NCBI RefSeq assembly: GCF_900100205.1
Contig: NZ_FNEQ01000005.1
Span: forward strand, 396,152-460,151
Direction: 5' to 3'
DNA: 64,000 nt
From: Duganella sp. OV510
Lineage (GTDB): Bacteria; Pseudomonadota; Gammaproteobacteria; Burkholderiales; Burkholderiaceae_D
Shown: positions 18,901 to 27,443 of the stretch, piece after piece
How positions within the stretch are numbered: position 1 is the stretch's first letter
How the letters are laid out: every line of letters begins with the position of its first letter
Notes under the pieces: model-generated
The model's input: the letters and a program-made list of their open reading frames with translations, nothing else
Told to the model about the DNA's origin: nothing
The model's database searches: none
Translations under genes and position numbers: made by a program

Positions 18901-21900
18901 TGTTGGCATCGCTGTAGCCGATGCGGTCGGTGATGGCGCCGCCGTCCAGCGTGTCGTTGCCGCGTCCTGGCACAAAGAGGTCGGCACCGGCGCCGCCCAC
19001 CAGGCTGTCGTTGCCCATATTGCCGTACAGGGCGTCGTTGCCGGCACCGCCGTTCAGGGTATCGTTGCCGTTGCTGCCGACTATTGAGTTGTCCAGCTCG
19101 TTGCCTGTGCCGTTAAAGGCGCCACTGCCAATGTATTGCAGCACTTCCACATTGGCGCTCAACGTATGAGTGGCCAGTGTGGTGCTGACGTAATCAGTGC
19201 CGCCGTCCTTCAGTTCGGTCACCACATCGCCGGCTTCGGTGACGAGGTACTCGTCATCGCCGCTGCCGCCGAGCATGGTGTCGTTGCCGGCGCCGCCGTC
19301 CAGCGTGTCGTTGCCGGCATTCCCGGTCAGCGTGTTGGCTGCGGCATTCCCGGTCAGCGCATTGTCCAGCGCATTCCCGACCAGGCCGACCGCCGCTGTC
19401 GACGTCACCGTGGCGTCCTCGACATTGGCCGCCAGCGTATAGCTGGCGCCGGCCGCCAGATTGACCAGCGCCTTGTCACGGCCCTGGTCGGCCGCCTCGT
19501 CGATCACGTCGTCCTTGTGGTCGATCAGATAGGTATCGTCGCCGCCAAAACCGCGCAGCAGGTCGGCGCCAGCGCCGCCGTCCAGCGTGTCGTTGCCGGG
19601 ACCGCCCTCCAGCGTATCGGCGCCAGGGCTGGCTGTGTTGTAGATCAACTCATTCAGCGACACTTCACCACCGGCGAACCCTACCGTTTCGACGTTGCGG
19701 ATCAGCACACTCTCGCCGCTGCTGGTGTGTACCAGCCGGGTGTCGGTCGCACTGATGCGGGTGACCGTGTAATCGGCGCGCTGGCCCGTCAGCCGCACCA
19801 CATCGTCGCCGGCGCCGCCGTCCGCCACGTCGGCGCCGCCACCGCTGATCAGCAGCTCATCATTGCCATCGCCGCCCAGCAGCGAGTCATTGCCGCCACG
19901 TCCATTCAGCGTATCATTGCCGGCGCCGCCATTCAGCGTATCGTTGCCGACGCCGCCCAGGATGATGTCATTGCCGCCGGCGCCAGTGCCGGTAAAGGCC
20001 GCGTTGCCGATGTAGACCAGCTGTTCGACGTTGGCGGCAGTCAGCACATAGGTCGCCAGCGAGGTCTGGATGGTGTCGGCGCCGCCGTTGACGGCTTCCA
20101 CCACCACGTCGCCGGCGGCGTCGACGATATAGGTGTCGTCGCCGTCGCCACCCAGCATGCTGTCGTTGCCGCCCAGGCCATTCAGCGTATCGTCGCCGCC
20201 GTTACCCGTCAGCACATTGGCTGCGGTATTCCCGGTCAGCAGATTGTTGCTGTCGTTACCGGTCAGGCCGATGGCGACCGTGCCGTTGGCCACCGCGTTT
20301 TCCACATTGCTGGTCAGCGTGTAAGTGCCGGCGGCGGTGAAGGCCACCACCACCGTGTCGGTGCCGCCGCCATCGAGCTCCTGCACCACATCGCCGGCCG
20401 TGTCCACCACATAGCTGTCGTCGCCCTTGCCGCCGGCCAGCGTATCGTTGCCGGCCGCGCCGTTCAGCGTGTCGTTGCCATCGCCGCCGGTCAGCGCGTT
20501 GTTGAGCGCGTTACCGGTCAGCGCGGCGCCGCTATCGCTGGTCAGCACGGCGTTTTCCACATTGGCCGCCAGCGTCAGGCTGATTGCAGTGCGCACCGTG
20601 TCGTTGCCGGCGTTGAGCGCCTCGACAATGGTGACGCCGGCATTGTTGACGATGTAGCTGTCGTCGCCGCCGCCGCCGGCCAGCGTGTCGTTGCCGCCGC
20701 CGCCGTTGAGCGTGTCGTTGCCGTCCAGGCCGGTAAGATTCTGCGCGTTGCCGTTGGCGCCGCGTATGGTCCAGTAATCCTCGCCGTCGGCGCCGGCGGT
20801 GCCGGTAATGGCGTTGTTGATCACCAGGTTGAAGGCGCTGCTGGCGACGCTGATCTTGCCGAACAGGTCCGTCACCGTGGCGGTCAGCGCATAGCTGCCG
20901 CTGGCCAGCGACGCCACATCCAGCGCCCAGCGGCCGTCGTCGTTCACCGCCACTGTGCCCAATACGGTGGTGCCGGCCTTGATGGTGATGGTCGAACCCA
21001 GCGCGGCGGTGCCGCTGATCACCAGATGGCTGTTGCTGACCGTGGCGCCGTTGCTCAACGGCGCGTCCTTCAGGTAGTACATCATGCCCGGGTAGGCCGG
21101 GTCCAGCACAGGCTGCATGCCGCCGACCACGGTCTGCACCGTCAGCGCCGGCGCGGCCGGCTTGGTGGTGGAGGAATCGCCGACATAGAACCGCGGCACG
21201 CCGTTGTAGTCGATGATTTGCTGATAGATGCCGCCGCTGCCAGACAGTTCGACCGCGCCCTGCGTGCCCCAGCTGACAATCACACTGCCGTCCGCGCCTT
21301 CTGCCAGCGTAGGGAACAGCTTGGTGCCGGCACTGGCGGAATTGCTGATCTTGAACTCGGCGGTCAGCGCGCTGTTGTCGGTGCCGCTGTAGCGGCGCCC
21401 CATGATGGCCGAGCTGCCATCGGCATTGTCCACATCCCACACCACCATATAGCTGTTGTCGTTCATCAAGTACAGCACCGACGATGAAGACTGGCGGCCG
21501 GCGCTGGACACGATAAACGCCTCGCCAACCGGATTGCCGTCGGCGTCGTAATTGCGCGCCATCACCACGTCTTCGCCGGCGCCGACGCCGTCGGCGTCAT
21601 AGATCCATGTCAGCACATGACTGTCGTCATACAGGCGGCTGCTGTGCGCCGGCGATAGCGTTGCCGCGCCGCCGGCGGTGGCGAACACCAGGTATTCACT
21701 GCCCACTTTCTGGCCGTCGTAGTCGAGGCGCTGTTCGATGAGGCCGTACACACCATCCTGGGTGACGCCATTCCAGGTCACCAGGGCGCCTCCGTTACAT
21801 GCCGTCACCACCGGCGTGGTCTGGTTGAAATCACTGGCTGAGCCCACCAGCACCTCCGGGCCCACCGGCTGACCGGCGTAATCAAACACGCGCGCGACCA

Positions 21901-24900
21901 CCGCCAGATGGCCGTCGGCGCCAGCCTGTGCCGATTGCCATGCGACCACGAAGCCGCCGGTATCGATGCTGCTGACGACCGGCGCGCGCTGCGCCACGCC
22001 TTCGGTGGTCGCAACATTGATCGGGCTGCCGACCGGATGGCCGGTATTGTCCAGTACCTGCACCAGCACATCCCAGCCGCTGTGGTTGGAGAACGTACCC
22101 TGCACGGAGTTACTGTGGTAGGCCACCGCGTAGCCACCGGAATACAGGCTGGCAACCACCGGCGCGCGCTGGTCGCCAGCGGTGTTACCGGCGTTGATCA
22201 GGATGTCGTTGCCGAGTGGATTGCCATTGCCGTCGAAGGCACGCGCATAGACGCCGTCGCCATTGCCGTCGGCGGCGCGGAACACCTGGATGTAACTGCC
22301 ATCGTACAGCAACGACGACGCCGTGCTCTGGTAGATCTGGTAGTTGCCGGGATTGCTGCTGACCACATGATCGAGTGCTTTCAGCTCGATATTACCGTCC
22401 GAGAAAGTCAGCGTGCGGATGCTATACAGCGTGTCGGTGCCGTCGGCCGCGCCGCTGCGCTTGTCCTGCACGATGACGGCGCCATCGGCGGCGGTGCTGA
22501 TGTTGTAGTCGCTCTTCCTGCCGCTGTAGACAGCCACATTGGCGCCGCCGTCGCCACGCAGCGTATCGTTGCCGGCGCCGCCCTTCAGCGTGTCGTTGCC
22601 ATCGGAACCGCGCAGCAGGTCGTTGCCGCTGCTGCCGGTCAGGCTGTCGTTGCCCCAGCCGCCGCCCAGCATCTCGATATTGCTGAAGTGGATGGTGCCT
22701 TCGGTGCTGGTGCCGATGCCGGTCGCCAGGCTGGCAGTCAGGTTGGCATTGCTGGTGAAGATCAGCGCGTCATAACCGGCGCCACCGTCGACCGTATCAT
22801 TGCCGCTATACAGGTAGAAGGATTCGTCGGCGCCACTGCCGGTGAAGTTATCGCTGTAACGGCTGTCATAGATGATCTCGACGCCGCTGACGCTGCCGCT
22901 TTCACCACGGCCGTTGTCAGCCATCACGCCGGTGGCGAGGTTCAGCGAGACGCCGTTCAGAATGATGCTGGCGTAAGCGTTCAGTGAGTCGGCGTTGCCT
23001 TCGCCGCCGATGATGGTGTCCTGCCCGGCCGACAGTGTGAAAGCGTCATTGCCAGCGCCGCCGTCCATCAGGTCGTTGCCGCTGTCGGCCTTGCCGCCGC
23101 TGAAGAAATCGTTGCCGTCGCCGCCCAGCAGCACGTCGTTGCCGGCGGTATCGCGGAAGTTATCCTCGCCGCCGTTGCCGTAGACGGTATCGTTACCGGC
23201 GCCGCCATCAAGATATTCGCCACTGCTGCCACCGCGCAGCACATTGTCCAGCGCGTTGCCAATCAGTCTGCTGTAGACATTGCCATTGGCGGTCAGGTTT
23301 TCAACGTTGTCCGGCAGCGTCAGACTGCCGCTGCTGATGATGGTGTCGACGCCGTGCCCCGCCGCCTCATTGATCGTATCGTCGGCGCTGGCGATATAGG
23401 TGTCGTTGCCCTCGCCGCCGTTGAGCGTGTCGGCGCCGCCGCCGCCGTCCAGCGTATCGTTGCCAGCGCCGCCGTTCAGCGTCTGCGCGGTGAGGTTGGC
23501 GCCGTTGTTGTACCAGTATTGCGCGGCGTCGTCACCGCTGGTGCCGTTGATCAGCGCGCTGCTCTGCACCGTCAGCGTAAACGCCGCGCTGGCGGCGCTG
23601 CTGTTGCCATGGATGTCGGTCACCACCGCGCGCAGCTGGTGGACGCCGTCGCTGACATGGCGCGCTGCGGTCGCCCACAGTCCGGCATCGTCGGTGTAGG
23701 TGGTGGCCAGCAGCGTGTCGCCGGAGTACAGCGTCACCTTGCTGCCAACTGCGGCATGGCCGGTGAAGACGAGGTGCTGCAGATTGGTGGTGTCGCCGCT
23801 GTTCATGGCGGCATTCAGCACATAGCGCGCGGCCTCGTATTGCGGCATGTCGCCGCCCACTACCGTCTGCACCGTGAAGGTGGTGGCGGCTGGCGCGGCA
23901 CCGGTGTTGAAGTTGCCAAACTCCGGCTCGCCGTCGCCATTGATCAGTTGCTGGTAGACGCCGCCATGACCGGCCGTGTAAGCGGTCCCTTGCGTATTCC
24001 AGGTGACCAGCACATCGCCGTTGCCGCTGCCGGTCAGCGCCGGATAGCTGGGCCGGCTGCCGCCGGTATAGTCGCTGACCACGAACTGCGCGCCGCCCGG
24101 CTGGCCAGAGACGGGATCGAATTTGCGGCCGACGATGGCGTAGCCGTCCGCCGTCGCCGTGTCCCAGACCAGCATCAGCTGACCGTCGTAGACGCCGATG
24201 GCGTCGACGCCGCCGTAGTAATCGCCGGCGGCCACCGTGAACGCGTCACTGCGCGGTGTGCCATCGCTGTTGAACAGGCGCGCCATGACGGCGCCGCTGC
24301 CATTGGTGTGCGTCACTACCCAGGTCAGCGCATATCCCCCATCCAGGTACGCATAATTGGCGGCCGTCATTGACGCAATGGCGGAGCCGCTATACACGAT
24401 CTGCTCACCGCCCAGCTTGTTGCCGGCGGCGTCCAGAAACTGCTGCGCATAGCCGGTACTGCCATCCGCCAGCGTACCGTACCACACCACGACCATCTGG
24501 CCGTCGTCGCCAACCATGCGCACCAGCGGCGACAGCTGGTTGCCGGCAACGGTGGTATTGATCTGCACTTCGCCGCCAACCTTGTCGCCGTTCGCATCGA
24601 ACATCTGACCGTAGATGCCGGCGTTGGCGCCGCCACTTTCATGGCGCGACTGCCACACCGCCATGTAACCACCGTCGATGGTGTAGGTCAACGACGGGAA
24701 ACGCTGCTGGAAGTCGGTGGTGGTGTTCACCGCCACTTCGCCGCCAACCTTGGTGCCGTCCGCGTCAAAGCGCTGCAGGCGGATTTCCACCAGCCCCAGG
24801 TCGGTATACACCAGTTCCGGTGTGCTGTCCCACATCACCACAAAGCCGCCATCGCCCAGCGGCGTGACAGTCGGCGCGCGCTGGTCGCCGGTAGTGGTGG

Positions 24901-25915
24901 TATTCACCAGCAGGTCGTTGCTGCGCGGGTTACCGTCGCCATCGAACAGGCGCACATAAATGCCCTCGCCGCTACCGTCATTGGCACGGAACACCGTCAC
25001 ATAGCCGTTGCCGCCAGAGCCGCCGGTACCGAACAGCGCGATACTCTTGGGGAATAGCTGCTGGCCTGCAGGGACGCTGCTGACCACTTGCGGCAGCGGC
25101 TTCATCACCATCGCGCTGTCGGCAAACTGCAACGTTTTGACGCCGCGCACGATGTCGCTGCCGTCCGGCGCGCCAGCACGGTTGTCCTGCACTTGCAGGT
25201 CGCCATTCGACAAGGTGGTCAGCGTGTAGTCGCTGCGGTTGCCGCTGTAGAGCGCGGTATCGTTGCCGGCGCCGCCGACCAGCGTGTCGTTGCCACCGGC
25301 GCCGGTCAGCAGGTCATCGCCGTCCAGGCCCCACAGGATGTTGGCGCCGTTGTCGCCGATCAGCGTGTCATTGAAACGGCTGCCTTCGATATTTTCAAAG
25401 TTGCTTAACACGTCCACGTCATCGTCGCCGCTGCTGGTGCCCAGCGCCAGGTTGACCATCACGCCACTGTTCACCGCAAAGCCATAGCCGACGGTATCAC
25501 TGCCGCCAACGCCGCCATCCAGCGTGTCGTTGCCGCCGACGCCGTACAGGGTTTCATCGGTATCGGCGCGGCCGATGATGACGTCGGCAAATTGCTCGCT
25601 GCCGGAGATGCGTTCGATATTGGTCAGCACATCGATGCCACCGCTGCCGTCGTCAACGGTGCCGGTCTCCAGGTTGGCGGTCACCGGCCCGACCGTAGAG
25701 TAATAACTGACGCGGTCAATGCCGCCGCCGCCGTCGACAGTATCGGCGCCACGGCCACGGACGTTGATGAAATCATTGCCATCGCCGGCGTTGACCACAT
25801 CGTTGCCGTTGCCGCCGAACAGGGCGTCGTTGCCGCCAAAGCCATTCAGTGTATCGCCGTCGTTGCCCGCAGCGAGGCTATCAGGACCGTTGGTCCCGTT
25901 GATAATGTTTCCCAT
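12917..25915 (-). CDS. Giant RTX-type calcium-binding protein, 4332 residues
   Basis: One uninterrupted frame with no classical signal peptide (MGNIINGTNGPDSLAAGND), as expected for type I secretion. It carries very many GGxGxDxLx nonapeptides (for example GGAGNDTLIGG) that bind calcium and fold into beta-rolls outside the cell. Order by nucleotide position on the minus strand: RTX block 25915-25220; a block of repeats of about 50 residues (GDQRAPTV..GGFVVMWDS) to about 23900, probably beta-propeller-like; an Ig-like module to 23555; RTX block; a second such repeat block about 22370-21180 and Ig-like module to 20810; a long RTX region with tandem modules; and a tail after 13340 with the TIADFVSGTDKISIS-type start usual before a type I signal. 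No ABC exporter, membrane-fusion or TolC gene is in the window. Likely an adhesin or matrix protein; this role is inferred. Confidence 0.93.
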   Translation of the reverse strand: MGNIINGTNGPDSLAAGNDGDTLNGFGGNDALFGGNGNDVVNAGDGNDFINVRGRGADTVDGGGGIDRVSYYSTVGPVTANLETGTVDDGSGGIDVLTNIERISGSEQFADVIIGRADTDETLYGVGGNDTLDGGVGGSDTVGYGFAVNSGVMVNLALGTSSGDDDVDVLSNFENIEGSRFNDTLIGDNGANILWGLDGDDLLTGAGGNDTLVGGAGNDTALYSGNRSDYTLTTLSNGDLQVQDNRAGAPDGSDIVRGVKTLQFADSAMVMKPLPQVVSSVPAGQQLFPKSIALFGTGGSGGNGYVTVFRANDGSGEGIYVRLFDGDGNPRSNDLLVNTTTTGDQRAPTVTPLGDGGFVVMWDSTPELVYTDLGLVEIRLQRFDADGTKVGGEVAVNTTTDFQQRFPSLTYTIDGGYMAVWQSRHESGGANAGIYGQMFDANGDKVGGEVQINTTVAGNQLSPLVRMVGDDGQMVVVWYGTLADGSTGYAQQFLDAAGNKLGGEQIVYSGSAIASMTAANYAYLDGGYALTWVVTHTNGSGAVMARLFNSDGTPRSDAFTVAAGDYYGGVDAIGVYDGQLMLVWDTATADGYAIVGRKFDPVSGQPGGAQFVVSDYTGGSRPSYPALTGSGNGDVLVTWNTQGTAYTAGHGGVYQQLINGDGEPEFGNFNTGAAPAATTFTVQTVVGGDMPQYEAARYVLNAAMNSGDTTNLQHLVFTGHAAVGSKVTLYSGDTLLATTYTDDAGLWATAARHVSDGVHQLRAVVTDIHGNSSAASAAFTLTVQSSALINGTSGDDAAQYWYNNGANLTAQTLNGGAGNDTLDGGGGADTLNGGEGNDTYIASADDTINEAAGHGVDTIISSGSLTLPDNVENLTANGNVYSRLIGNALDNVLRGGSSGEYLDGGAGNDTVYGNGGEDNFRDTAGNDVLLGGDGNDFFSGGKADSGNDLMDGGAGNDAFTLSAGQDTIIGGEGNADSLNAYASIILNGVSLNLATGVMADNGRGESGSVSGVEIIYDSRYSDNFTGSGADESFYLYSGNDTVDGGAGYDALIFTSNANLTASLATGIGTSTEGTIHFSNIEMLGGGWGNDSLTGSSGNDLLRGSDGNDTLKGGAGNDTLRGDGGANVAVYSGRKSDYNISTAADGAVIVQDKRSGAADGTDTLYSIRTLTFSDGNIELKALDHVVSSNPGNYQIYQSTASSLLYDGSYIQVFRAADGNGDGVYARAFDGNGNPLGNDILINAGNTAGDQRAPVVASLYSGGYAVAYHSNSVQGTFSNHSGWDVLVQVLDNTGHPVGSPINVATTEGVAQRAPVVSSIDTGGFVVAWQSAQAGADGHLAVVARVFDYAGQPVGPEVLVGSASDFNQTTPVVTACNGGALVTWNGVTQDGVYGLIEQRLDYDGQKVGSEYLVFATAGGAATLSPAHSSRLYDDSHVLTWIYDADGVGAGEDVVMARNYDADGNPVGEAFIVSSAGRQSSSSVLYLMNDNSYMVVWDVDNADGSSAIMGRRYSGTDNSALTAEFKISNSASAGTKLFPTLAEGADGSVIVSWGTQGAVELSGSGGIYQQIIDYNGVPRFYVGDSSTTKPAAPALTVQTVVGGMQPVLDPAYPGMMYYLKDAPLSNGATVSNSHLVISGTAALGSTITIKAGTTVLGTVAVNDDGRWALDVASLASGSYALTATVTDLFGKISVASSAFNLVINNAITGTAGADGEDYWTIRGANGNAQNLTGLDGNDTLNGGGGNDTLAGGGGDDSYIVNNAGVTIVEALNAGNDTVRTAISLTLAANVENAVLTSDSGAALTGNALNNALTGGDGNDTLNGAAGNDTLAGGKGDDSYVVDTAGDVVQELDGGGTDTVVVAFTAAGTYTLTSNVENAVANGTVAIGLTGNDSNNLLTGNTAANVLTGNGGDDTLNGLGGNDSMLGGDGDDTYIVDAAGDVVVEAVNGGADTIQTSLATYVLTAANVEQLVYIGNAAFTGTGAGGNDIILGGVGNDTLNGGAGNDTLNGRGGNDSLLGGDGNDELLISGGGADVADGGAGDDVVRLTGQRADYTVTRISATDTRLVHTSSGESVLIRNVETVGFAGGEVSLNELIYNTASPGADTLEGGPGNDTLDGGAGADLLRGFGGDDTYLIDHKDDVIDEAADQGRDKALVNLAAGASYTLAANVEDATVTSTAAVGLVGNALDNALTGNAAANTLTGNAGNDTLDGGAGNDTMLGGSGDDEYLVTEAGDVVTELKDGGTDYVSTTLATHTLSANVEVLQYIGSGAFNGTGNELDNSIVGSNGNDTLNGGAGNDALYGNMGNDSLVGGAGADLFVPGRGNDTLDGGAITDRIGYSDANTASYLGSAGAVDINLATGVGLDGMGGTDKLININIVRGSQFDDKLTGSSALLLEEFQGTHGNDTIDGGAITDTLNLENSNLVSYDLAEEGVWVSLADGTSEGADTGIDTLININQVRGSNQGDVLIGSDSALIEQFEGLDGDDSIDGAGGVDFVRYDRASSAVVVSLADGTASGGAGNDTFSHIEGVRGSAFNDVLTGGNVANNDLEIFIGNGGNDSIDGGSGFDVAEYSSSLAAVNVNLVSGVALDGLGGQDALTDIEGVVGSAFNDTLTGSDAGYESFEGRAGNDTIDGKGGIDRVDYFGAKTGVVVNLVTGTASDGYGGTDKLLNIEDVIGSIYNDSITGNAADNVLIGYLGNDTLNGGAGDDLFFAGSGLDLVDGGADLDTLLLQGNFADYTITRPNATDLVLVNAATGENLTVRNVEYFSFIDGLRNYGQTIGNSVSIFPDVLTGTDNDDSLNGGGGADTMLGGKGDDIYVVDVAGDVIVEADGEGSDLVQVAFTAAGTYTLGDNVENATVTAAGTLAVNITGNALDNLLIGNAAANKLSGGAGDDTLVGGAGIDSLTGGDGDDSYVVDIGNDVITELANGGHDTVQTALTSFTLAAQVEALYYNGSGNFNGSGNAQDNQLIGNSGNDTLNGGAGADYLAGASGNDSLLGGDGDDTLEAGKGASDVADGGAGSDTLVLLGDFDDYVRTRTSATDTRLVNTTTGESVTLRNIELFRFNGVDKTLADVHFNLTSVGDDVLEGTSGNDIINGGTGKDTMSGGAGDDTYVVDVAGDVIVEADDEGADLVQVAFTAAGTYTLGDYVENATVTTAGTVAVNITGNALDNLLIGNGGANKLVGGGGNDTLNGGAGSDNMSGGDGDDLYLVDVAGDVVVELAGVGSGIDTVRTTLTTYTLGANVENVVFSSGFSVKGSGNALDNDLIGGGGNDTLSGGAGSDYLVGNSGNDSLLGEDGNDTFNSGTGSNDVVDGGAGQDSIELAGNFSDYQRSRINATDTRLVNTLTGENITVRAVEEFQFADGIRSLEQVNFNLTSVGNDVLEGTSGADTINGGTGADTMAGLAGNDTYVVDVAGDVVQEDLNQGTDLVQVAFTSVGAYTLSANVENATVTSTAAVSLVGNALDNVLTGNAAANKLSGEAGNDTLIGGAGNDTLIGGAGDDVYIVDAAGDVVTEIAGGGADRVETALASLTLAAEVEKLYYTGSAAFNGTGNLLANEIKGGNGNDTLNGGAGNDTLRGGAGNDSLLGGDGDDLLLAGVGTADIVDGGNGADTLEVLGAFASYVRTRVSATDTRLVNSATGESLIIRNVETVVFTDGAKSLAEVNDNLASAGNDSLTGTSGADTLNGGVGADTMAGLDGDDTYVVEVAGDVVTELADEGVDLVQVAFTAAGAYTLSANVENATVTSTAVVSLVGNGLDNVLTGNAAANTLTGNAGNDTLIGGAGNDTLIGGAGNDVYVVDAAGDVVTEGVSAGIDRVDTTLATYTLGVNVEQLKYTGSAAFRGTGNALDNEILGGAGNDTLTGAEGNDTLRGGAGNDSLLGGDGNDLLNAGAGTADIVDGGNGDDTLEVLGNFASYMRSRVSATDTRLVNSATGESLTIRNVESVLFADGVRTLELVHSNLASSGNDVLEGTAGDDTLNGGAGADSMAGGDGNDTYVVDVAGDVVSELADEGIDLVQVAITVAGSVYTLGANVENATVTSTATISLVGNALDNVLTGNSVGNTLSGNDGNDTLVGGAGNDTLVGGAGDDVYVVDAAGDVVTEGTGAGSDRVETSLSSHTLAANVEQLVYTGSGTFNGTGNALDNQIRGGNGNDTLVGGLGNDSLLGGLGNDNLQGGAGSDVLTGGAGNDLLNGGADADTFVLASATGVDTIADFVSGTDKISISQTVLAIGNGDQVLDGAVLRSAAGGFAASAELVLFTQNASGATAAAAAAVIGSASSAFTLGQQSLFVVDNGSNSYLYLFKSSGTDALVSAAELTQLAILTGVPATAISDFQLIG
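13340..17590 (-). repeat. Tandem ~885-bp modules inside the RTX gene
   Basis: A module of about 295 residues recurs with starts near 17590, 16705, 15815, 14935 and 14050 (last copy shortened). Each contains, in order, a VGNDVLEGTSG-like start, DTYVVDVAGDV, YTLSANVENATV, LVGNALDNVLTGN, several RTX nonapeptides, and SATDTRLVNSATGES followed by an NVE..FADG motif. A related more divergent copy starts near 19645. Positions are read by eye from the recurring motifs and are good to a few tens of bases. Confidence 0.8.
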
Positions 25916-26037
25916 GTTGTTGATCCCTGGTAATGGTTAAGCGCCACCATCTGCGGGCGGTCGACGAAAATAGCAATTTACCAAGAAATTGTAACAACAT
26001 GAAACAAAGTTAATCCTAGTGCGAATAAAACAACGGT

Positions 26038-26742
26038 TTACCTGATCCGGAAGATGACATCCACCATCTGCGACCAGCGCAACGCCTCGATCGCCAGCCA
26101 GTCCTTGTCGGCGGGCGGCACGCTGACCGTGCGGTTGCGCGGATACAGGTCGCCCGGCATCAGGCCGACCGCGTGGGTCAGGTTGCGCAACTGGCCGGAC
26201 GAGATGGCGCTCACCGCCCCCACCTTCTTGCCGATGCCGGCCGCCATGGCGTCGGCGCGGCGCTGCGCGTCCTTGACGGCGGCGGCCGTCAGTTCCTGCT
26301 CGGCATGCAGCCTGTCCTTGCGGCCGAAACTGGTCGACAGATGATCGAGATTCGGCATCGCCAGCAGCGCCTGCATGATGTCGCGCCATTTGCCGAGATC
26401 GCTGACCACAATGTGCACCGAGCTGCGGAGTTCGTAGGCCGGCGCCGCGTTGGGTTCAGGCTGCTCGGACTTGCGCATCTCCTTGCGCATATTGTGGATG
26501 TCGGCGCTGGCGTCGACGCCGTCCAGCAGCGCACGCACCTGCGCCGCCCGTTCGCTGACGGTCGCCACAGCGGCGGCTGGATCAGGGTCGTAGGCGCTGA
26601 TGTCGAAATCGATCTCGCCGAGGTCCGGCGCGATCATGACGAAGCCCTCGCCGGCGGTGTGGATGAAGGGATAGGTCGGCAGGTCGGCGGCCTGCGCAAC
26701 AACAGGCAACACGGCGAAGGCCAGCAGCAGTTTCTTGAACAT
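26038..26742 (-). CDS. Periplasmic SIMPL-domain (DUF541) protein
   Basis: The start at 26740-26742 is chosen because it opens a signal peptide (MFKKLLLAFAVLPVVAQA); the frame is open 13 codons further upstream with no such feature. The 234-residue product has the SIMPL pattern: GEGFVMIAPDLGEIDFDISAYDPDP at the N-terminus (only part need be read: AYDPDPAAAV), a middle ELRSSVHIVVSDL strand and a helix DAQRRADAMAAGIGKKVGAV typical of the family. SIMPL proteins form oligomeric periplasmic or outer-membrane assemblies in some species; the job in this organism is unknown. It is divergent from the YecA-type gene, with an inverted repeat between them. Confidence 0.85.
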   Translation of the reverse strand: MFKKLLLAFAVLPVVAQAADLPTYPFIHTAGEGFVMIAPDLGEIDFDISAYDPDPAAAVATVSERAAQVRALLDGVDASADIHNMRKEMRKSEQPEPNAAPAYELRSSVHIVVSDLGKWRDIMQALLAMPNLDHLSTSFGRKDRLHAEQELTAAAVKDAQRRADAMAAGIGKKVGAVSAISSGQLRNLTHAVGLMPGDLYPRNRTVSVPPADKDWLAIEALRWSQMVDVIFRIR

Positions 26743-26782
26743 GGGCGTGATTCCAGAGTGAAGGAATCCACAGTATTCCACG

Positions 26783-26804
26783 AAGTAGACAATTATGTCT
26801 ACTT
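26783..26804. promoter_or_regulatory. Perfect 9-bp inverted repeat between divergent genes (operator-like)
   Basis: AAGTAGACA, 4 bp, TGTCTACTT. It lies 41 bp before the SIMPL start and 14 bp before the ATG at 26818, a place where a dimeric repressor would cover both promoters. The same core TAGACA/TGTCTA recurs in front of the arylsulfotransferase gene at 57936-57950. Confidence 0.55.
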
Positions 26805-26817
26805 ATAAAACCCTACA

Positions 26818-27381
26818 ATGACGGTTTCCCCTTTTGCCGCACTCGCCATGAGCACACCACTGAACGACGACGAATATGAACAACTCGATGCGCTGCTGTC
26901 CGCGCTCGGCCCGCAGGCGATGGATGTCGCCCGGCTGGAAGGCCTGCTGACCGCGCTGGTGGCCGGCCCGGCCGATGTAGCGCCGGCCAGCTGGCTGCCG
27001 CTGGTGTGGGGCGGCGCGGCCGGCAATGCCGAAGCCGAGGCGCTGGTGCTGCGTCACCACGCCTACATGCGCGAGTGGCTGCACAAAGATCCCGCCAGCT
27101 TCGAGCCGATCTACGAGTGCGGCGGCAACTGGACGGTGGACGCCTGGTGCGCCGGCTTCCTCGACGGCGTGCAGCTGGACAGCGAGGCCTGGGCGCCGCT
27201 GCGCGCCAGCCAGCCGGCCTTGCTGGCGCCGTTCCAGCAGGTCAACGCCGCCAGGGTGACGCCGGCCGTCATTCAGATCAACGCCTTCTTCCACGCGCCG
27301 CAGCCGAAAGCGGCCAAGGTCGGCCGCAACGATCCCTGCCCTTGCGGCAGCGGCGAGAAGTTCAAGAAGTGCTGCGGCTAA
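26818..27381 (+). CDS. YecA/UPF0149-family protein with C-terminal SEC-C zinc motif
   Basis: The protein has 187 residues from ATG 26818, or 177 if the Met at 26848 ([13 protein letters not shown]) is used; the latter fits the usual family start. The N-terminal 140 residues form the helical UPF0149 domain ([21 protein letters not shown]), and the last 25 hold the SEC-C motif [18 protein letters not shown], which binds zinc through CxC and the last CC. SEC-C motifs occur in SecA and in many small proteins and bind ribosomes or other partners. No precise role is known. It is divergent from the SIMPL gene. Confidence 0.9.
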   Translation: MTVSPFAALAMSTPLNDDEYEQLDALLSALGPQAMDVARLEGLLTALVAGPADVAPASWLPLVWGGAAGNAEAEALVLRHHAYMREWLHKDPASFEPIYECGGNWTVDAWCAGFLDGVQLDSEAWAPLRASQPALLAPFQQVNAARVTPAVIQINAFFHAPQPKAAKVGRNDPCPCGSGEKFKKCCG

Positions 27382-27402
27382 CTTGCAAATCAGCTCATTC
27401 TG

Positions 27403-27427
27403 AATGATAATAAGAACTATTATCATT
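27403..27427. promoter_or_regulatory. Fur box upstream of fecI
   Basis: AATGATAATA, AGAAC, TATTATCATT: perfect 10-bp arms around 5 bp, very close to the Fur consensus (GATAATGATAATCATTATC). It ends 16 bp before the sigma factor's GTG, so iron-loaded Fur would block this promoter. This is the clearest regulatory site in the window. Confidence 0.9.
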
Positions 27428-27443
27428 TGTGACAGGCTAGGTT

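Noticed and set aside
13340..20810. Dense short repeats that could suggest a CRISPR array
   Set aside because: The period follows 27-bp codon units of GGxGxDxLx inside an open reading frame, without unique spacers between constant repeats.
16706..21487. Two frames of about 790 codons on the plus strand inside the RTX gene
   Set aside because: They are antisense reads of the RTX repeats (VAG/VQRI-rich), produced by the repetitive GC-rich sequence.
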